This document shows positions 1 to 12,200 of a stretch of DNA of 64,000 bases, piece after piece. Where the stretch lies: positions 1,054,001 through 1,118,000 of the forward strand of contig JADPYG010000088.1 in the NCBI GenBank assembly GCA_017654735.1, in the 5' to 3' direction. A program made the position numbers and the translations under genes. How positions within the stretch are numbered: position 1 is the stretch's first letter; each line of letters starts with the position of its first letter. The notes under the pieces were generated by a model. The model was not told the DNA's origin. It worked only from the letters and a program-made list of their open reading frames with translations, and did no database searches. This stretch comes from Vishniacozyma victoriae (taxonomy: Eukaryota; Basidiomycota; Tremellomycetes; Tremellales; Bulleribasidiaceae).

Positions 1-512
1 TGCTCGGTGGCTAGGATATGTATATATCGTTCGAGAGGGAGATTCATTTGCTTTTCATTAGCGTTGATCATGTGTTGAACTCACGGATCCAGCTCTCATA
101 GCGGTGAATTTCTTGATTGTCTTCATGGCGTATACTTGGCCATCCAGATTACATCGTACGGCAGATACCTGTCTTCAGCTTTGGATGAGGATGTATAGCT
201 TACCGAGCCAAATTGGCCATCTCCAATCTGACCCAGATTCTCGAAATCCTGTTCCGACAGTCTAAGTTGTTCGACTGGGGCTATGTATGTCAGCTTATCC
301 CGATGCAGGGTGATTCTTAGCTTACCATATTTGTCGACTTCTTTGCCCTTCCTTGATCTGTTGGTTGATATGAAATAGTCCAACTTGTATGACCGAGTGT
401 TGCTCCCACTAGCCACGCCGAGCTGAAATCGATTACCCTCATCGCCATGGGGCGAGGGGAGGTCATCGATGATTTCGCACAACGCGTGATGCCTATCGGA
501 ATACGAGGCCAT
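1..512 (-). CDS. Protein kinase, N-terminal part (gene runs off left edge)
   Basis: This is the 5' end of a protein kinase gene read leftwards from the ATG at 512. Four exons can be read (512-326, 280-204, 168-85, 50-1), separated by introns of 45, 35 and 34 nt that keep the frame. The spliced protein has a short N-terminal extension, then the glycine-rich loop GQIGDGQFGSV near residue 80, and after it the VYAMKTIKK segment carrying the ATP-binding lysine. The following residues (QMNLPLERYIHILATE) fit the start of helix C. The catalytic loop and the rest lie outside the window, so substrate and subfamily cannot be named. The gene is divergent from the SAP-domain gene, with about 165 bp between the start codons. 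Confidence 0.7.
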
Positions 513-678
513 CCTTAAAATGCTACAAGTAGCTATGTCCGATGAGACATTGAGCTCACGGTTAAAATGGAGTTGATTGACAGAGTTGACTCAACTAACT
601 AACGCGACGCGTCAAGGAAAGTCAAAATCAAAATCAAATATCGTCTTTCTCTTTCTCAAGCCCACCCTCTGGATCAAA

Positions 679-2617
679 ATGGAAGCAAGTAAAGCACTAC
701 AATCACTTAAAGTCCCACAATTAAAGGCGAGATGTAGAGAGGTAAGTATGCCCCCTTTTCGAATTTTTTCTACTAATGAATAGCTGAAAATACCGAATTT
801 CTCGAAATTGTCAAAAGCTGACCTGATCGCTAAAATCCTTGAATCTACAGCTACAGCTGGGAAAAGTACTGACACGACGACGATCACTCATCCGACTGCT
901 CAGGCAACACCTACCACTTCAGATGAGCCGAATGGCGCGAAGAAAGCTATAGGGGAGCAAGTAGGGCCGAAGATGAAGGAAGGGAATGTCAAGAAACGAA
1001 AAGCGACGGATCAAGCTGGACCGTCGAGCAAGCCTTCCGGCGAAGGAGCGGCCAAAGAAGTGGGTAAAGCTACTGAAATCCCTCGATCTCACGAAGCACC
1101 TCCCGATCCGAGTCCTGCTTCCCTTCTCAACGATTCAGCAGAATCTGCCGATGCCCCAGCTCCCCCCAAGACAAAGATCATCAAGACAAAAGAACCTGCA
1201 TCGATCAAGCCAAAAGCCATCAAGAAGACCCCTGTCCCCAATACAGCGAGCAGCAAACCGCAAGCCAAAACCAAGCCTCAAGTCATTCCCAAGCCCCGAT
1301 CGAACCCCAAGCCTCCGCTGGTCCTCAAGTCTCAAGATATCGTTCAATCTCAAACCGATCCCAAGGCTCCCACTTTCTGGAAGACCCCGACCACGACCAT
1401 CAAGTCCAAGGCCCGACCTTCTATACTGATCGCACAAGTCGCTCGTCCCCGATTCACTGGTCTTGTATCGACCAAGCCTATCGAAGTATCTACTCCAGCT
1501 GCCCGTCCCCAAGATATCGAGATTGACCTGAGCACCTCCGAACTCAGGATCAAGTTTATCGAATCTCATTTCCTCAATACCCTCTTTACTCTTCTCCATC
1601 AATATCGAGCTAAACCCATCACTTCGTCGTACCCCTGCCCACCCTCATTCAAGAATTCACCGAAATACAAACATACCTCCCATCTGGCTTTTCAAGGTTT
1701 CCACCCCGATGTCTACAATACCAAAGACGGCTTTCAGGTGGCTATACGATTCTGGATTGCGAGGATGCATTCCTATATGCAGCTTGGATCTGGTGAGGCG
1801 TGGAGCGGGAGGGCAGGAGGAATGGGAATGTTGAGACCTGATATGGCTACTTGGCCCGCTGTGGTTGATGTGGAGAAGGTGACGGAGGAAGTATGGGCAG
1901 TGGTGACTGAAGAAGACAGTGGGGAGGTCAGGTACTTGGTAATGGGTGAGATTGGGGAGGTGGTAGCTACTTCAAAGGGCATCACTGGGGATGAGGTTTT
2001 GGTTAGTGGATGTGTGGTTAGGAGTGATTGGGCAAAATACTTGGGATCGAGGGATAGGAAAAGCTTGGATTCGATGGTCAAGACTAAGGAATCTTATTAC
2101 TTTCCAAACGGGGTGGCTAAGGGGTGGGCTGCTAGACAGTCGCAGGGGATGGTGAAAATTGCGAATAGGGCTGTACTGGCCAGCTGCGCCTTGAACAGGT
2201 GAGTGAGCTCGATTCGATTTGGCTTACTGAGAACAGCTTTTCAGGCGAAAAGATGTCGTCCACCGTCATGGACGCGGCGCATATCGGTCGACCGGCTCAG
2301 GGCGTCGCTTCGAATGACCTGGACTTCTATCTTCCAGAGTAAGCTAATGTGAAAATGTGTAAGCTGACATCAGGAACTCGCAAATCCTCTCTGTCCATCG
2401 ACCAGCCAACCTGCATCCCGACCTCGCGATCGTCCATCGAGGGTCTGGATTCTCCGAGTTCGTCCTCGTTGAAACTGGCCAGATGGTGGGATTAGAGGAT
2501 GAGGGAGTAGTCAGTCTATGGCAGGGATTACTGAGCTGTAATGCGAAAGGAGAGCCTGATGAGTCGGGACAGAGAGCGTTCTGGAAACAATGGGAGAGTA
2601 GGATGAAGTTTATTTGA
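679..2617 (+). CDS. SAP-domain protein (about 607 aa)
   Basis: Four exons (679-741, 784-2198, 2237-2338, 2374-2617; 1824 nt in total) give an intact protein. Residues 1-40 form a SAP motif, a helix-extended-helix fold that usually binds DNA or chromatin: LKVPQLKARCRE followed after the first intron by LKIPNFSKLSKADLIAKIL. A low-complexity Lys/Pro/Ser/Thr-rich stretch follows (about residues 40-240). The C-terminal half is globular and unfamiliar; a segment near residue 250 reads EIDLSTSELRIKFIESHFL. The first intron splits the SAP motif. A nuclear role is inferred from the SAP domain and the basic linker; the C-terminal domain has no match I can name. The gene is convergent with mitochondrial L6, with 27 bp between the stop codons. 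Confidence 0.8.
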
Positions 2618-2644
2618 GGCGGAGAGGAGAAGTATGCATGTTGT

Positions 2645-3444
2645 CTACTTCTTCTTGATCTCCTTGAGCTTGATTGTCTCGTCGCCCACAAAGATACCCT
2701 GTAATCGTCAGTGATCGACAGATACATATGAAGAGGGTGACTGACTTTTCCTCGATATGGTTCTGGTTTTCTCCATCTCCTGATCTTTGCGGCAAATAGC
2801 CCCAACTTCTGCTTATCCGTTCCACTAAGCACAATCTTTGTCGGAGCAGGTGTCGTAACGGTGATCCCAGCTGGTATATCAATCAACACAGGATGCGCGT
2901 ATCCCAATTTCATGTTCAACCTCTCGGTCGGCAATGGCGGTAGTACATATGGAGGTGCGCCCGGTTTCGATGGTCGAGCGATTCTAGGCATTTGTGATTG
3001 TAGATCCAAGAATACTTTTGGTATAGGTTCCACTGCTCCCCTGTACCCTACTCCCACTAACCTCAGATCGACTTTATATCCCTCTGAAACGCCCTTGATT
3101 GCATTATTGATCAAACTCCTCGTCAAACCCCATAAACTCCTCTGTGATTTTTCTTCGGAATCGTGTACACTGACCGACAGACCTTGACCGTTATTGGAGA
3201 GGATGATGGGTGGTAAGATCGGTAATGTCTGTGTACCAAGTGGTCCGGTGACGGTAACGAGTCGCTGAGCGAGGGGTGATGATGGAGGGAGAGTTGGTGA
3301 GATTGATGTGGGTGGTAATGAGAGGGTTACTGATTGAGGTAATGTGATGGGTAATGAACCGATATGGGAGCGACGAGATGTTGATGCGTGGAATGATCGT
3401 TTGATTATGGGCATGAACGCCGTCGTTGTACGTGAGCTCGACAT
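2645..3444 (-). CDS. MRPL6: Mitochondrial ribosomal protein L6 (uL6m)
   Basis: This is the large-subunit protein uL6 of the mitochondrial ribosome. Two exons (3444-2746, 2698-2645) with a 47-nt intron encode 250 aa. The N-terminus is Ser/Arg-rich with few acids and looks like a mitochondrial targeting peptide (MSSSRTTTAFMPIIKRSFHA). The body contains uL6 hallmarks: VTGPLGTQ, the GYKVDLRLVGVGYRG segment, and the C-terminal EPYRGKGIFVGDE motif followed by a Lys-rich tail. The intron falls exactly inside the conserved YRGKG signature, and splicing restores it, which supports the model. The gene is divergent from the BuGZ-type gene (about 190 bp between start codons) and convergent with the SAP-domain gene. 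Confidence 0.93.
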
Positions 3445-3632
3445 GATGGGTGTGGTATATGGTCTGTCTACTGTCCATCTACTACCTACTACCCAACTTT
3501 GAGCATCAGCTGTAATCTCGGGATCAATTGAATTAATATAATTATAAATAAACTAAAGTACCATTCCTATAACCATTAGACTCTCGACTGTCTGTCTGTC
3601 TCTACTACTCTATATACATACATCACTCGACG

Positions 3633-4814
3633 ATGGGAAAGAAGAAGAGCAAGACTCAGGTGTTTGTGCTGAAACCATGGTGTTGGTACTGTGAGAGAGA
3701 ATTCGAGGACGAGAAGGGTAAGCTGCTGGCTCCGTGGTGAGGTACGAAGCTGACATGCAGTACTGCTACAACACCAAAAGTCGAAGCATTTCAAGTGTCA
3801 GCTATGTCCTAGAAAGCTGAATGTGAGTATCAGCTCACCAGTGCTTGTAACACCAGCTGATTCATAGACGGCTGGTGGTCTTATGGTCCACAGTCAACAG
3901 GTCCACAAATGTGATCCTGAACCGTAAGTTCCCTACAACGTCTTATGGAAGTAATACTCATGTCAGTCTGACAAATACCCTACCAGGACGAGACGGCTAC
4001 GATATTGAGATCTTCGGAATGGAAGGAGTCCCAACCAACGCCCTGGCAGAATGGAAAGCACGTAAAGAAGCAGAAGCAGGAACAGCTTTATCAGGTGGAC
4101 CAGCCACACAGAACCGACCTCGACACTCATATAATGTCATTCCAGAGGCGGATCTACATATGGCATTAATACAGCATAAAGCGTTGATGGCTGCGAGAGA
4201 TCAGAATCCAGGAGCGAGACCTTTCCAACCTCCTCCACCGGGCATGCCTGGGTTCCCACCTATGGGAATGCCTCCTCCTTTCCCTGGGTACGTTCCCTAT
4301 CCCCGCAGGGTCTCTTTGCTGATCGATAGATTCCCACCACCTGGAATGGGAATGCCTCCTCCAACGTTACCTCCTGGAGGCCCACCACCTGGCTTCCCGT
4401 ATGTCACATACTTTGACAAAGCTGATTGATAGACCACCTGGATTCAGACCACCTTTCTTCCCTCCTACCGGCCTATCCCCTCTACCAGGATCAGCATCCC
4501 CCGCAACACCCCTACCACCTACTTTCATCCCTCAATCAGGCTCAACACCCCAACCACCTTCCGCTTCCTCCCTACCTGTATCACTGCCGCCCGTGCATGG
4601 CGTTAGTGTCCAGCCAGCCAAGGATGGAGTCATGTGGCCAGATATGGACGCATCGCCGGTATGTCTGCTTTTAGATACCTTTTTCAGGTGCAGATTAGCT
4701 GACAGATAGGCCGAGAAGAGAGCACAGCAACCACGTTATCGATATGTTTCGCCAGGACTAGATGGAGACGAGTCAAATACGAAAAAGCGCAAAGCCGCCG
4801 AAGATTTCCTGTAG
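3633..4814 (+). CDS. BuGZ/ZNF207-type zinc-finger protein
   Basis: Seven exons (3633-3717, 3761-3822, 3868-3923, 3967-4287, 4330-4398, 4433-4658, 4710-4814; 924 nt) encode 307 aa. The N-terminus has the signature of the BuGZ/ZNF207 family: MGKKK, then KPWCWYCEREF, QHQKSKHFKCQLC and the second finger ending in VHSQQVH, so two C2H2-type fingers within the first 70 residues. The conserved LPGRDGYDIEIFGMEG segment follows. The remainder is Pro/Gly/Met-rich and probably disordered. In animals BuGZ binds Bub3 and microtubules and also takes part in splicing; the function in fungi is inferred. A short C-terminal segment contains a basic KKRK patch that could serve for nuclear import. Confidence 0.9.
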
Positions 4815-4885
4815 AATGTAGAGTACAGTTCGAGTGTCCTGGACGGATAGGGACAAGGACGATGGTAAAAATGCATTATTGTCAT

Positions 4886-6318
4886 CTATTTCATATCTTC
4901 ATTGGTCCACTCGTCGACAGTCTCGTATAGCTCCTTGACTAATCGTCGCTGGATCTGCTCTGTGCTCTCGGTCTTTTGTCAGCTTTTGACATACGTGATG
5001 ACTTACTTCTGAAGGGGGCAGGGCTCTGATACATGTGAATCGACGATTTAGGAGGTATTCGCCAATAGGCTGGTCCTTCTCGAAAGCTTCTTTTCCACCG
5101 GTGAAGAATCCACCTGTTTCTCTTAATATGATAGCGCCCGCCTGTCGTCAGTGTACGATTCGGAGGTGATACATACGCAGACGTCCCATGACCAGCATCC
5201 TGCATCCCTGTCTATCAGCTGATGGCCACGCAGTACCAGAGATAGCTTACCAGTAAATATCCAGCTGACCAGCGCAGACGGCCGCTAAATTACAAGCTGA
5301 ACTTCCGGTTGCTGATCGTCAGTCGTCGATCATCGTGAACCCAAATCGACCTACTTCGGAGGGCATGTGCCATCCGTCCGCCTGGTACACCTTTACTAGG
5401 ATCTCCAGCAAGCTTGACGAAGGAGTTGCTCTTGTGCTTGACAGTGTCAATTGACCTATCTGAACCCCCTTTACATTAGCTTGTATCGCAGGGCGGGACA
5501 TACATTCAGCACTGATTATACAGTCTGAGAGATCCGTCAGTGGTTGAGGGACACCGCCTGTCAAAGGTAGGGGTGTTGTGCGGTTCATGAATGCTCCACC
5601 ACCTTCATAGGCTGAGTACTGGATATCAATTACTCCTTCATAACACGTTGTAATGAGACGACGTACGATCTGATTCAGGAATGGCAGGGCGATGACACCA
5701 ACAACAGGACGGGACTGATGAGCAACACCGATAGAACATGCTACAGAGGGGCTATAATCAGCCTCAATGACGGTGTGAAAGGAGAGGACATACTGAGAAT
5801 GAACAAAGCTATACCGTCAGAACGTGCGTTCTTCTATAAGCTTGACTCACTTCATCGTTCCCTAGTCATCAGTCCCTGCCCTTCATCGAAAGTTTGAGGG
5901 CACGTACATCAATAGGATCTACAATCCAAGTGAACTCATCCGTCAATTCTTCTTTCTCTCCAGCAGCTACTGATTCCTCTCCGATACTATTATCAGCTCC
6001 ATCTTCCGACCTGATTTGATGTGGACCAACAATTTATGGGATGGATAACGCTTAGCGATAGAAGTCTTGATCATCTCCTCTACAGCCTGATCCGTCTCAG
6101 TTACAAGCTACATGTCAGCTCAATCCAAAATAGAATATAACAGCTCACATCGACCGAATTCTTCTTAGCTTCGGCATTATTAGAATTAGCCCATCTAGCA
6201 GCTGATCCCTCCAAGATGATCTTGGTAGCCTACCTTGTAAGCTTCGTACTATATTTAAACATACCCTCTCAGCTAGTTCGTATGCGAAATCTTTGATCTC
6301 TTCGTAGCTTGTACTCAT
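4886..6318 (-). CDS. Inositol monophosphatase
   Basis: Mg-dependent phosphatase of the inositol monophosphatase family, which hydrolyses myo-inositol 1-phosphate to inositol for phosphatidylinositol synthesis. The gene is heavily interrupted by short introns. Spliced segments show MSTSYEEIKDFAYELAER at the start, the NSVDLVTETD region, a GEES metal-ligand motif, motif 1 WIVDPIDGTMNFVHS, then CSIGVAHQ, and motif 2 WDVCAGAIILRETGG near the C-terminus (about 5090-5200). All metal-binding acidic residues expected in these motifs are present. The protein ends in NEDMK at 4886. It is convergent with the BuGZ-type gene. The exact exon borders in the middle (5230-5850) were only partly traced. Confidence 0.92.
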
Positions 6319-6555
6319 TGTTGTAGGTGAAAGTGAAAGATAAAGTTGAATCTTGACTTTCGGAAATCAACTGGAACTTCGGCGAGATTCAGGATTGCTC
6401 TTTTGTCAATCATACCTTCCATACTCGACGATGCTCATGACCATGCATCAGAGTCACCAGATCAGACAGCTCTTGATGCGCTGACGAGCATAATTCCTGA
6501 CGCTTCAAGCTCACGCTAGAATTTGCATGGAGTAATGATACGCTCGCCTGCCCTA
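6319..6555. other. Intergenic, nothing recognised
   Basis: This is the upstream region of the inositol monophosphatase gene, on the side facing the degenerate F-box-like locus. I see no convincing coding region, RNA gene or repeat. Confidence 0.5.
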
Positions 6556-7561
6556 TGGCGTCTCCTTCGCGTTCACATCAAGGTATATCTCTACACTGCC
6601 TTTCGGGCGGGCTCTAGACCGTGACATGGGCATCGGACATGGTCCAAGCAGGGTAGCACACTCGGCCTGTCGGACGACCCGGACTTTTGCGAATCGCTTC
6701 TCGACAGGTATCATTTGGACATGGCCTGTACCTAGGCAAACGCTATTACAATCCCGGTCGAACCGCAAATGGTCGACTTACAACGCGATGAAGCATTTCT
6801 CCATCATATGCGACCCTAGAGTCGAGGACAAGGTACACCAATGGCGTTTGTACATCGATGCGCTGTCTTGGATTTCCTCATTTTCGTCGTGCTAGGGCCT
6901 CTCGTGTCCAGGTCAAAAGTGAGGCGGACTGCGGGTTTGTTACCTATACCACGGTACAAACTGAGAACGTGAGAACGAATGGTACTGGCCATTGGCGACG
7001 GTCAAATCATCCTCGATTGGAGCGAGGACTCCGGTGAAGTTGACATACAGGTGCGATGAGGACTCCACACACATGGGAAAACTTGATCACCACGATCTAA
7101 TAGGGTGGGTCGACTCGATGGCAAGACCTGAGGCATACCAATACGTTTCACGGCTAAACCCATGCGAGCGGTGTCGCTCACGAGGTCTTTACACGGTGAC
7201 GAGGAAATATTGTTCATATATATGTGAAGATCCACCCGCACTGAGTCTAAGTCTCATTGGGAGCTGTCGGTGCCGTGCAACTCACATCGACAAGAGAAAC
7301 GTGCGGGAGCTGATGGCGCGAGCAGACCTTTGGGGTATTTTGCCGAACCTCAGGACGTTGAGTATTAGTACGCATACGAAAATGAGCTCGGGTCCGAGCT
7401 GCGGGCACTGTGCATCTTCGAGCGTTGCGGAGCCATCGATACTTCGTGCTCTCGCCCCATCGAGCTCTTACTCATCTCATCTCATCAGGAAAGCAAATAG
7501 GGGAATTCTCAACCTTCATCCGACAGCAGTGAGGCGGATGAGTTGGACGAATTGTAATTAA
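6556..7561 (+). pseudogene. F-box/LRR-like hypothetical locus, possibly decayed
   Basis: Two open segments lie in the same frame (about 6626-6895 and 6992-7561), separated by three stop codons. A first exon at 6556-6583 can be joined to the first segment through a 35-nt intron-like sequence. The segments read like members of the fungal F-box/leucine-rich families: phrases such as HFSIICDPRVEDKVHQWRLY and RELMARADLWGILPNLRTL resemble the region after an F-box. I could not find a splice pair that joins the two open segments without a stop, so the locus may be a pseudogene, a gene with an unusual intron, or chance open frames. No F-box motif is clearly visible. Function is unknown. Confidence 0.3.
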
Positions 7562-7789
7562 GCGAGAAGAGAGACCGTCAAGCTGGTGTCTCGGACAGTA
7601 TGACATTGGCGGACCCTGTGACCGTTTCGAGCAGAGCAGTGTCAGGGCATGCATGTGGTGTCGTGGATTTGTCAGACCAAAGGTTGCGCCTATCTAATTG
7701 AGCGCATCTTGTGTGCCTAACTTTCACCCGGCCCGTCATTGCACTCACTCGCACTGGTATTCGCGTTCATCTATACATCACTTATCAAC

Positions 7790-8522
7790 ATGGTCAGTAC
7801 CCATCTATGCTGTGTGATAGGTCGGTGTATGCTCATGATGTAGGCTGCCAACTCTCAAGGTATTCAAACGCTACTCGAGGCAGAGAAGGAGGCTGCAAAG
7901 GTCGTCCAGAAGGCTAGACAATGTAAGTCCCTTCGTCACACTTCGACTTCATCGGACCATCATGCAGCCATTGCCTCAGCCGCTTTGGGGCTCAGCATAT
8001 CGTTTGGGATCATAGAGGAAGACCTGATGTTATAGACCGAGTCCAGAAGCTCAAGGACGCTAGGAGTGAGGCTGCAAAGGAGATTGAGGAGTACAAAGCC
8101 AAGAAGGAGGCCGAATACAAGAAGTTTGAGAGCGAGGTATGTCATCTCCGTCCTGCTCAGGAGTGATCACGGTGTCAGACAGCAGTGTGCTGGGGGATAT
8201 GTGCCAGGGATGGGTGTTGGGACCGACTCAATAGTGATCCAACTTGCTGACCATATCCTTCAACCTTTGTTCCACCGCTCCCAAATATACCTATCTCGCC
8301 CATCATCATCATCGATCATCCCATCCATACGATTAAAACAAACAGAACTCGTCCCAAACCAGCAGCTCCCAATCCACAATCGACGATTCAACAAAGAAAC
8401 AACTCGCCGAAATCGAAAGCTCCATCAAGCAGAACCGAGAGAAGACGATCAAGAAGGTTGTTGATAGGGTCTTGCAATGTGATCCTCAGCTACATCCTAA
8501 TCTCAAGAAGGTTCAGGCTTAG
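7790..8522 (+). CDS. VMA10: V-type ATPase subunit G
   Basis: Peripheral-stalk subunit G of the vacuolar H+-ATPase, which couples the V1 and Vo sectors on vacuolar and endosomal membranes. Four exons (7790-7792, 7844-7922, 8036-8136, 8346-8522) encode 119 aa, the usual family length. Exon 1 is only the ATG. The spliced protein begins MAANSQGIQTLLEAEKEA and continues with the conserved KVVQKARQYRVQKLKDAR, then a long charged coiled-coil helix (EEYKAKKEAEYKKFE). The last exon carries KKQLAEIESSIKQNREK and ends VQA. Introns 2 and 3 are 112 and 209 nt, long for this window. The acceptor at 8345 was chosen because it restores the frame. Confidence 0.92.
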
Positions 8523-9231
8523 GTTGAAGGGTTATGATTAGGAACGGACAGGAGGAGATTGTGGTGGGACGAATTCGTTGATTGTATGCAACCACTAGAA
8601 TGACATCCGGGGGCGGTATATGCGGTTCCGTACCATTCTGAAACGTTCTCGATCATACTATGCGGCCCTTGATACACTGATGTCGTCGGAGGTGGAGGAA
8701 GCGTCAGGCGGCGGGGTAGGGGAGAGCGTAGTGTGATTGTGATGGCCAGATCTCGAATTCTGGAACGAGTGGACCGGGTCTACCTACATATGCTTCTTGC
8801 TCATATTCACCGGACGACGATCTTTCCTTTCTGTTCTCATTCCGTGGTCTGGGGATCACTGCGTCCTTATCGGAGACAGATAATCTGAGGGTACTTCCGG
8901 TGAGGCAAGGGCAGTTCACAACCGCCCATCTACCTTGCTGCAGCTCTTTCTTCCCGGTTTAATCACCGAGACGTGATTCCTCACCAAGCGGGACAAGCAC
9001 ATTATCTCATGGTCTCCTCGACTGACTGCTGAATTGAGACCGTAGATGTTGAATACCACACATGCATGCATTATCCCTTTACTTGCTACTCTAAGCCTCA
9101 CTGCATCATCTCCTATTATATTTGCTTCCGCTGTCCTCTGAAAGTCAATCCGCCAACTGAGTGATACAACTAGCCTTCCTATACCACCCTTACACTTTAA
9201 CCTTACCCTTGTCCTCACCGCTCCCGTCGAC
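8523..9231. other. Intergenic, nothing recognised
   Basis: About 0.7 kb between the V-ATPase G and symplekin genes. Open frames on the minus strand show no family resemblance and no splice pattern. It presumably holds the 3' UTR of the former gene and the promoter of the latter. Confidence 0.5.
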
Positions 9232-12200
9232 ATGTCGCTATACGCCGACGAAGACTTAGCGGTCGTACAAGATACCGGTGCCGGTCCCTCCACCTCGTCC
9301 ACGGCACCCACGGATCCAGTGACAGCTCTCTCAAACGCCCTTACCTGTACCCCCGAATCTATCGCTCAAGCCGAAGCCTTCCTAGTCGCAAGTCAAAGGT
9401 ATGAGGAAAATCCGGAGAGGCTACCGGATCTATGTAGTCACTTACTACCGATGATTGTGGATGGAGGGGAGAGTCTGCTGAGGGCATGGACACTTGATAT
9501 GGTTGCTTTGACTGTAGGCCGGAGTGGCTTGAACGTTAGCATCAAGGAGGACGGTGAGTGTTTCTCGGACTGATGATGTTCTGATATTGTGACTGATCTG
9601 TAGTTGCTGAGCGGTCTTTGGATGCATTGACAAAGCTGTTGATGGGTAATTCAGTCAAGACAATTCGAGCAGTTATACCAATCTTCTCGACCATATATCC
9701 CGTCATCTTTAAACTACTGTACATCCCTGTTCCCCTCAGTATAAAGCACGGCTAATATCTAGGGCTACCTCCAGACCGGCGGAACAGATCTATTCAAACT
9801 TCATGAGTGCACGAGAGAGGATTATCGCATTTGTGATCAACCCATCTGCTCAGCCTCAGAATGTAGGAATCAAAGCTGCTGCCTGGAAGTTCGTTCAGAA
9901 GGTCCTAGTGGCCGGTACTAGGGGCGCCAGTGCGGATCCGAGGGTGAGTCACGACGCACGACAATTACAGTTAAGTAATGCATGCTGACAATATAGCTTC
10001 AAGCGAAAGGAAAGGCGGTGGACCCGAATATCAATATGATCTCGTCAAGCAGTCCTCTGAGCTTCAACCAGCTGGACGAGGAGGCAAACATGCTACGTAC
10101 ACAGCTGGTCACTCAATTATATTCCGCAGAGTGAGTTGCAAGCACCTTCCTATGAGGTTCAATACTGATAGTCAGTGACCCCGCTATCCTTCACGCTATC
10201 ATCAACATCCTCCCTGCCCTGTGTAAAGCTCGACCAACCATCGCGCCGCTCATTGTCTCGTCGATGACTTCCTGGACCCCAGCTGCCATGCAAAGTGCTG
10301 GGAGACCAGCGATGCAGATTAGAGCAGTCGACAAGACTCTAAGATCAGTCATGGTGCATTTGCATAAGTGAGTCCAAAACTGCAAACATCGGACATAACT
10401 GATTGAAGGCACCCCGCACTGGCCGCATACAACGCTCAAATGAAGGAAGCCCTGACGAAGCAGAAAGAGAGGATGGATACAGCCTTCGCGACAGAGCAAG
10501 CAGAAAGAAGGGCGAGGCGAGAAGGACGCGGTGGTGGGGTATTGGGAAAGCATCCCGCCGATGCCGAATCATCGCTGGACGCCATGAAACGGGCAAAGAT
10601 CGAACCAGTCGAGGCAATGAACGTCGCTTTCCCAGGACCACCAATCGTCGCTACTGGACGAGAGATCGACATCTCACCTCTACCAGAGCGATTTGTCATT
10701 GACGCCGTCATAAGAGGCCTGCAGGCTATATCAGCAGAGGCTCTGACACGGATCTTGGAAGTGAGTGGGTCATAGCGAACTATACTGATACTTAGACGAA
10801 TCGTGCGGCTCTTCAGCAAGGAAGACCGGATGCTATACCACTGCTGCGCCAGGCGCTTTTGCCTGAAGGCGCAATGGATCAAGCGAAAGAGGAGATAAAG
10901 GATGAAGATGACGAAATCCTCAATCCGCTCGATATGGATGTGGAAGATGATGAGGATCTACTGGTAGGTCTATCGTTTCGGATCAGAAGGCGCTAACAGG
11001 TAGCAATTGAATGCTCCAGCCGAAGAGGAGAATGAAAAAGTTGTATTTGCAGATTTCAAGTTACCCCCACCTGAACCACTGGAAGACGCGGAAAAGAGTG
11101 GATTGGTCGATACTGCCGTCGCGCGTATATGGACCTCGGCCAGAGATTTGGCAGGATTACCTGATTTACCGATTTCAGATGGTGTCAAGCTTGCTGTGCA
11201 GCCGAAGGAGATGTGGATGTTACTACTTGCTAGGCTGGCGACTAGGGGTGGGGAATTGGATCGGAAAGTGCTCAGTGCTTTCATTGCGGAAGACTTTGCC
11301 GTCAGGTAAGCTGATCTACATGACGTCGATTACATTTGCTGATTGTGAGATCAAAGTTCGCATCGGTATGGCTTAATGAAGAATGGTATAATGGCAAACT
11401 CGGCCGACCGGCTCAATACGCCGCCAACCTAGACGCTGTCATTGCGTCGTACCTACCGAAAGTCGACGCTAGAGACAAGGCACTCGGCGCCTTTTTAACA
11501 TCACTCCCCGAAATACCACAATCGGTCATCAGCGTACTGGAGTCACTCTGCCTCGATATCGAGAGGAGTATCGTCGGTTTCCTCGCTCTGCGAGAACTCG
11601 TCGAGACTCGACCACCTGTTCGAGCTCAGACCCTCAATATCCTGCTCCAATTATGTACACATCCCGATCTCAAGCTGAGGGTTATGGCTATCAGTACCGT
11701 CAAACGATGGGTTCCTGGATCACCCATGTCTGCAGAAGTTATTGGATACGGTCTGCAAGTCCTTAAAAGGCTTACATCTGCTGGAACCGCAGCCAAAGTC
11801 GAGGGTCAGGGCGAAGGAGAAGATGCAGATGTCAAGATGGAAGATGTACAAGAGGAGACCAAGGAGGAAGTCCCATCACGATACCTTGGCGAAGTCACGC
11901 CAGATACTGTTCGACAACATGTTGAACTCATTTTCGCGCTCTCGAGACGACAGCAAGATTTGCTCGAACACATTTTCCAAGCTTACATCGGTATGCAGCC
12001 CGACGTCCAGGATGCTCTCGAATCACTACTTACCCCCCTCATTCAGTCTCTTGGTCCAACTAGGGAATTACTGGATCAACTGGCTAGATTCCCACCTGGA
12101 GCTGAGAAATTGGCTTTGAAGGTCCTGTATATCCTGAGTGGGGCTGGAAGTAGTCCTGTCCTCGTTAATGTCGTCAAGACTTTGATGGCGGAACGGGACT

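Noticed and set aside
1135..1602. 155-codon minus-strand frame within the SAP-domain gene
   Set aside because: Antisense of Lys/Pro-rich coding sequence; no domain, no splice sites of its own.
808..2202. Start of the SAP protein inside the long open frame
   Set aside because: The frame opens with TTG, not ATG, and lacks the first half of the SAP motif; the true start at 679 restores it through a 42-nt intron.
8066..8464. 132-codon frame across the V-ATPase G gene
   Set aside because: It runs through a 209-nt intron and in a different frame from the conserved family sequence.
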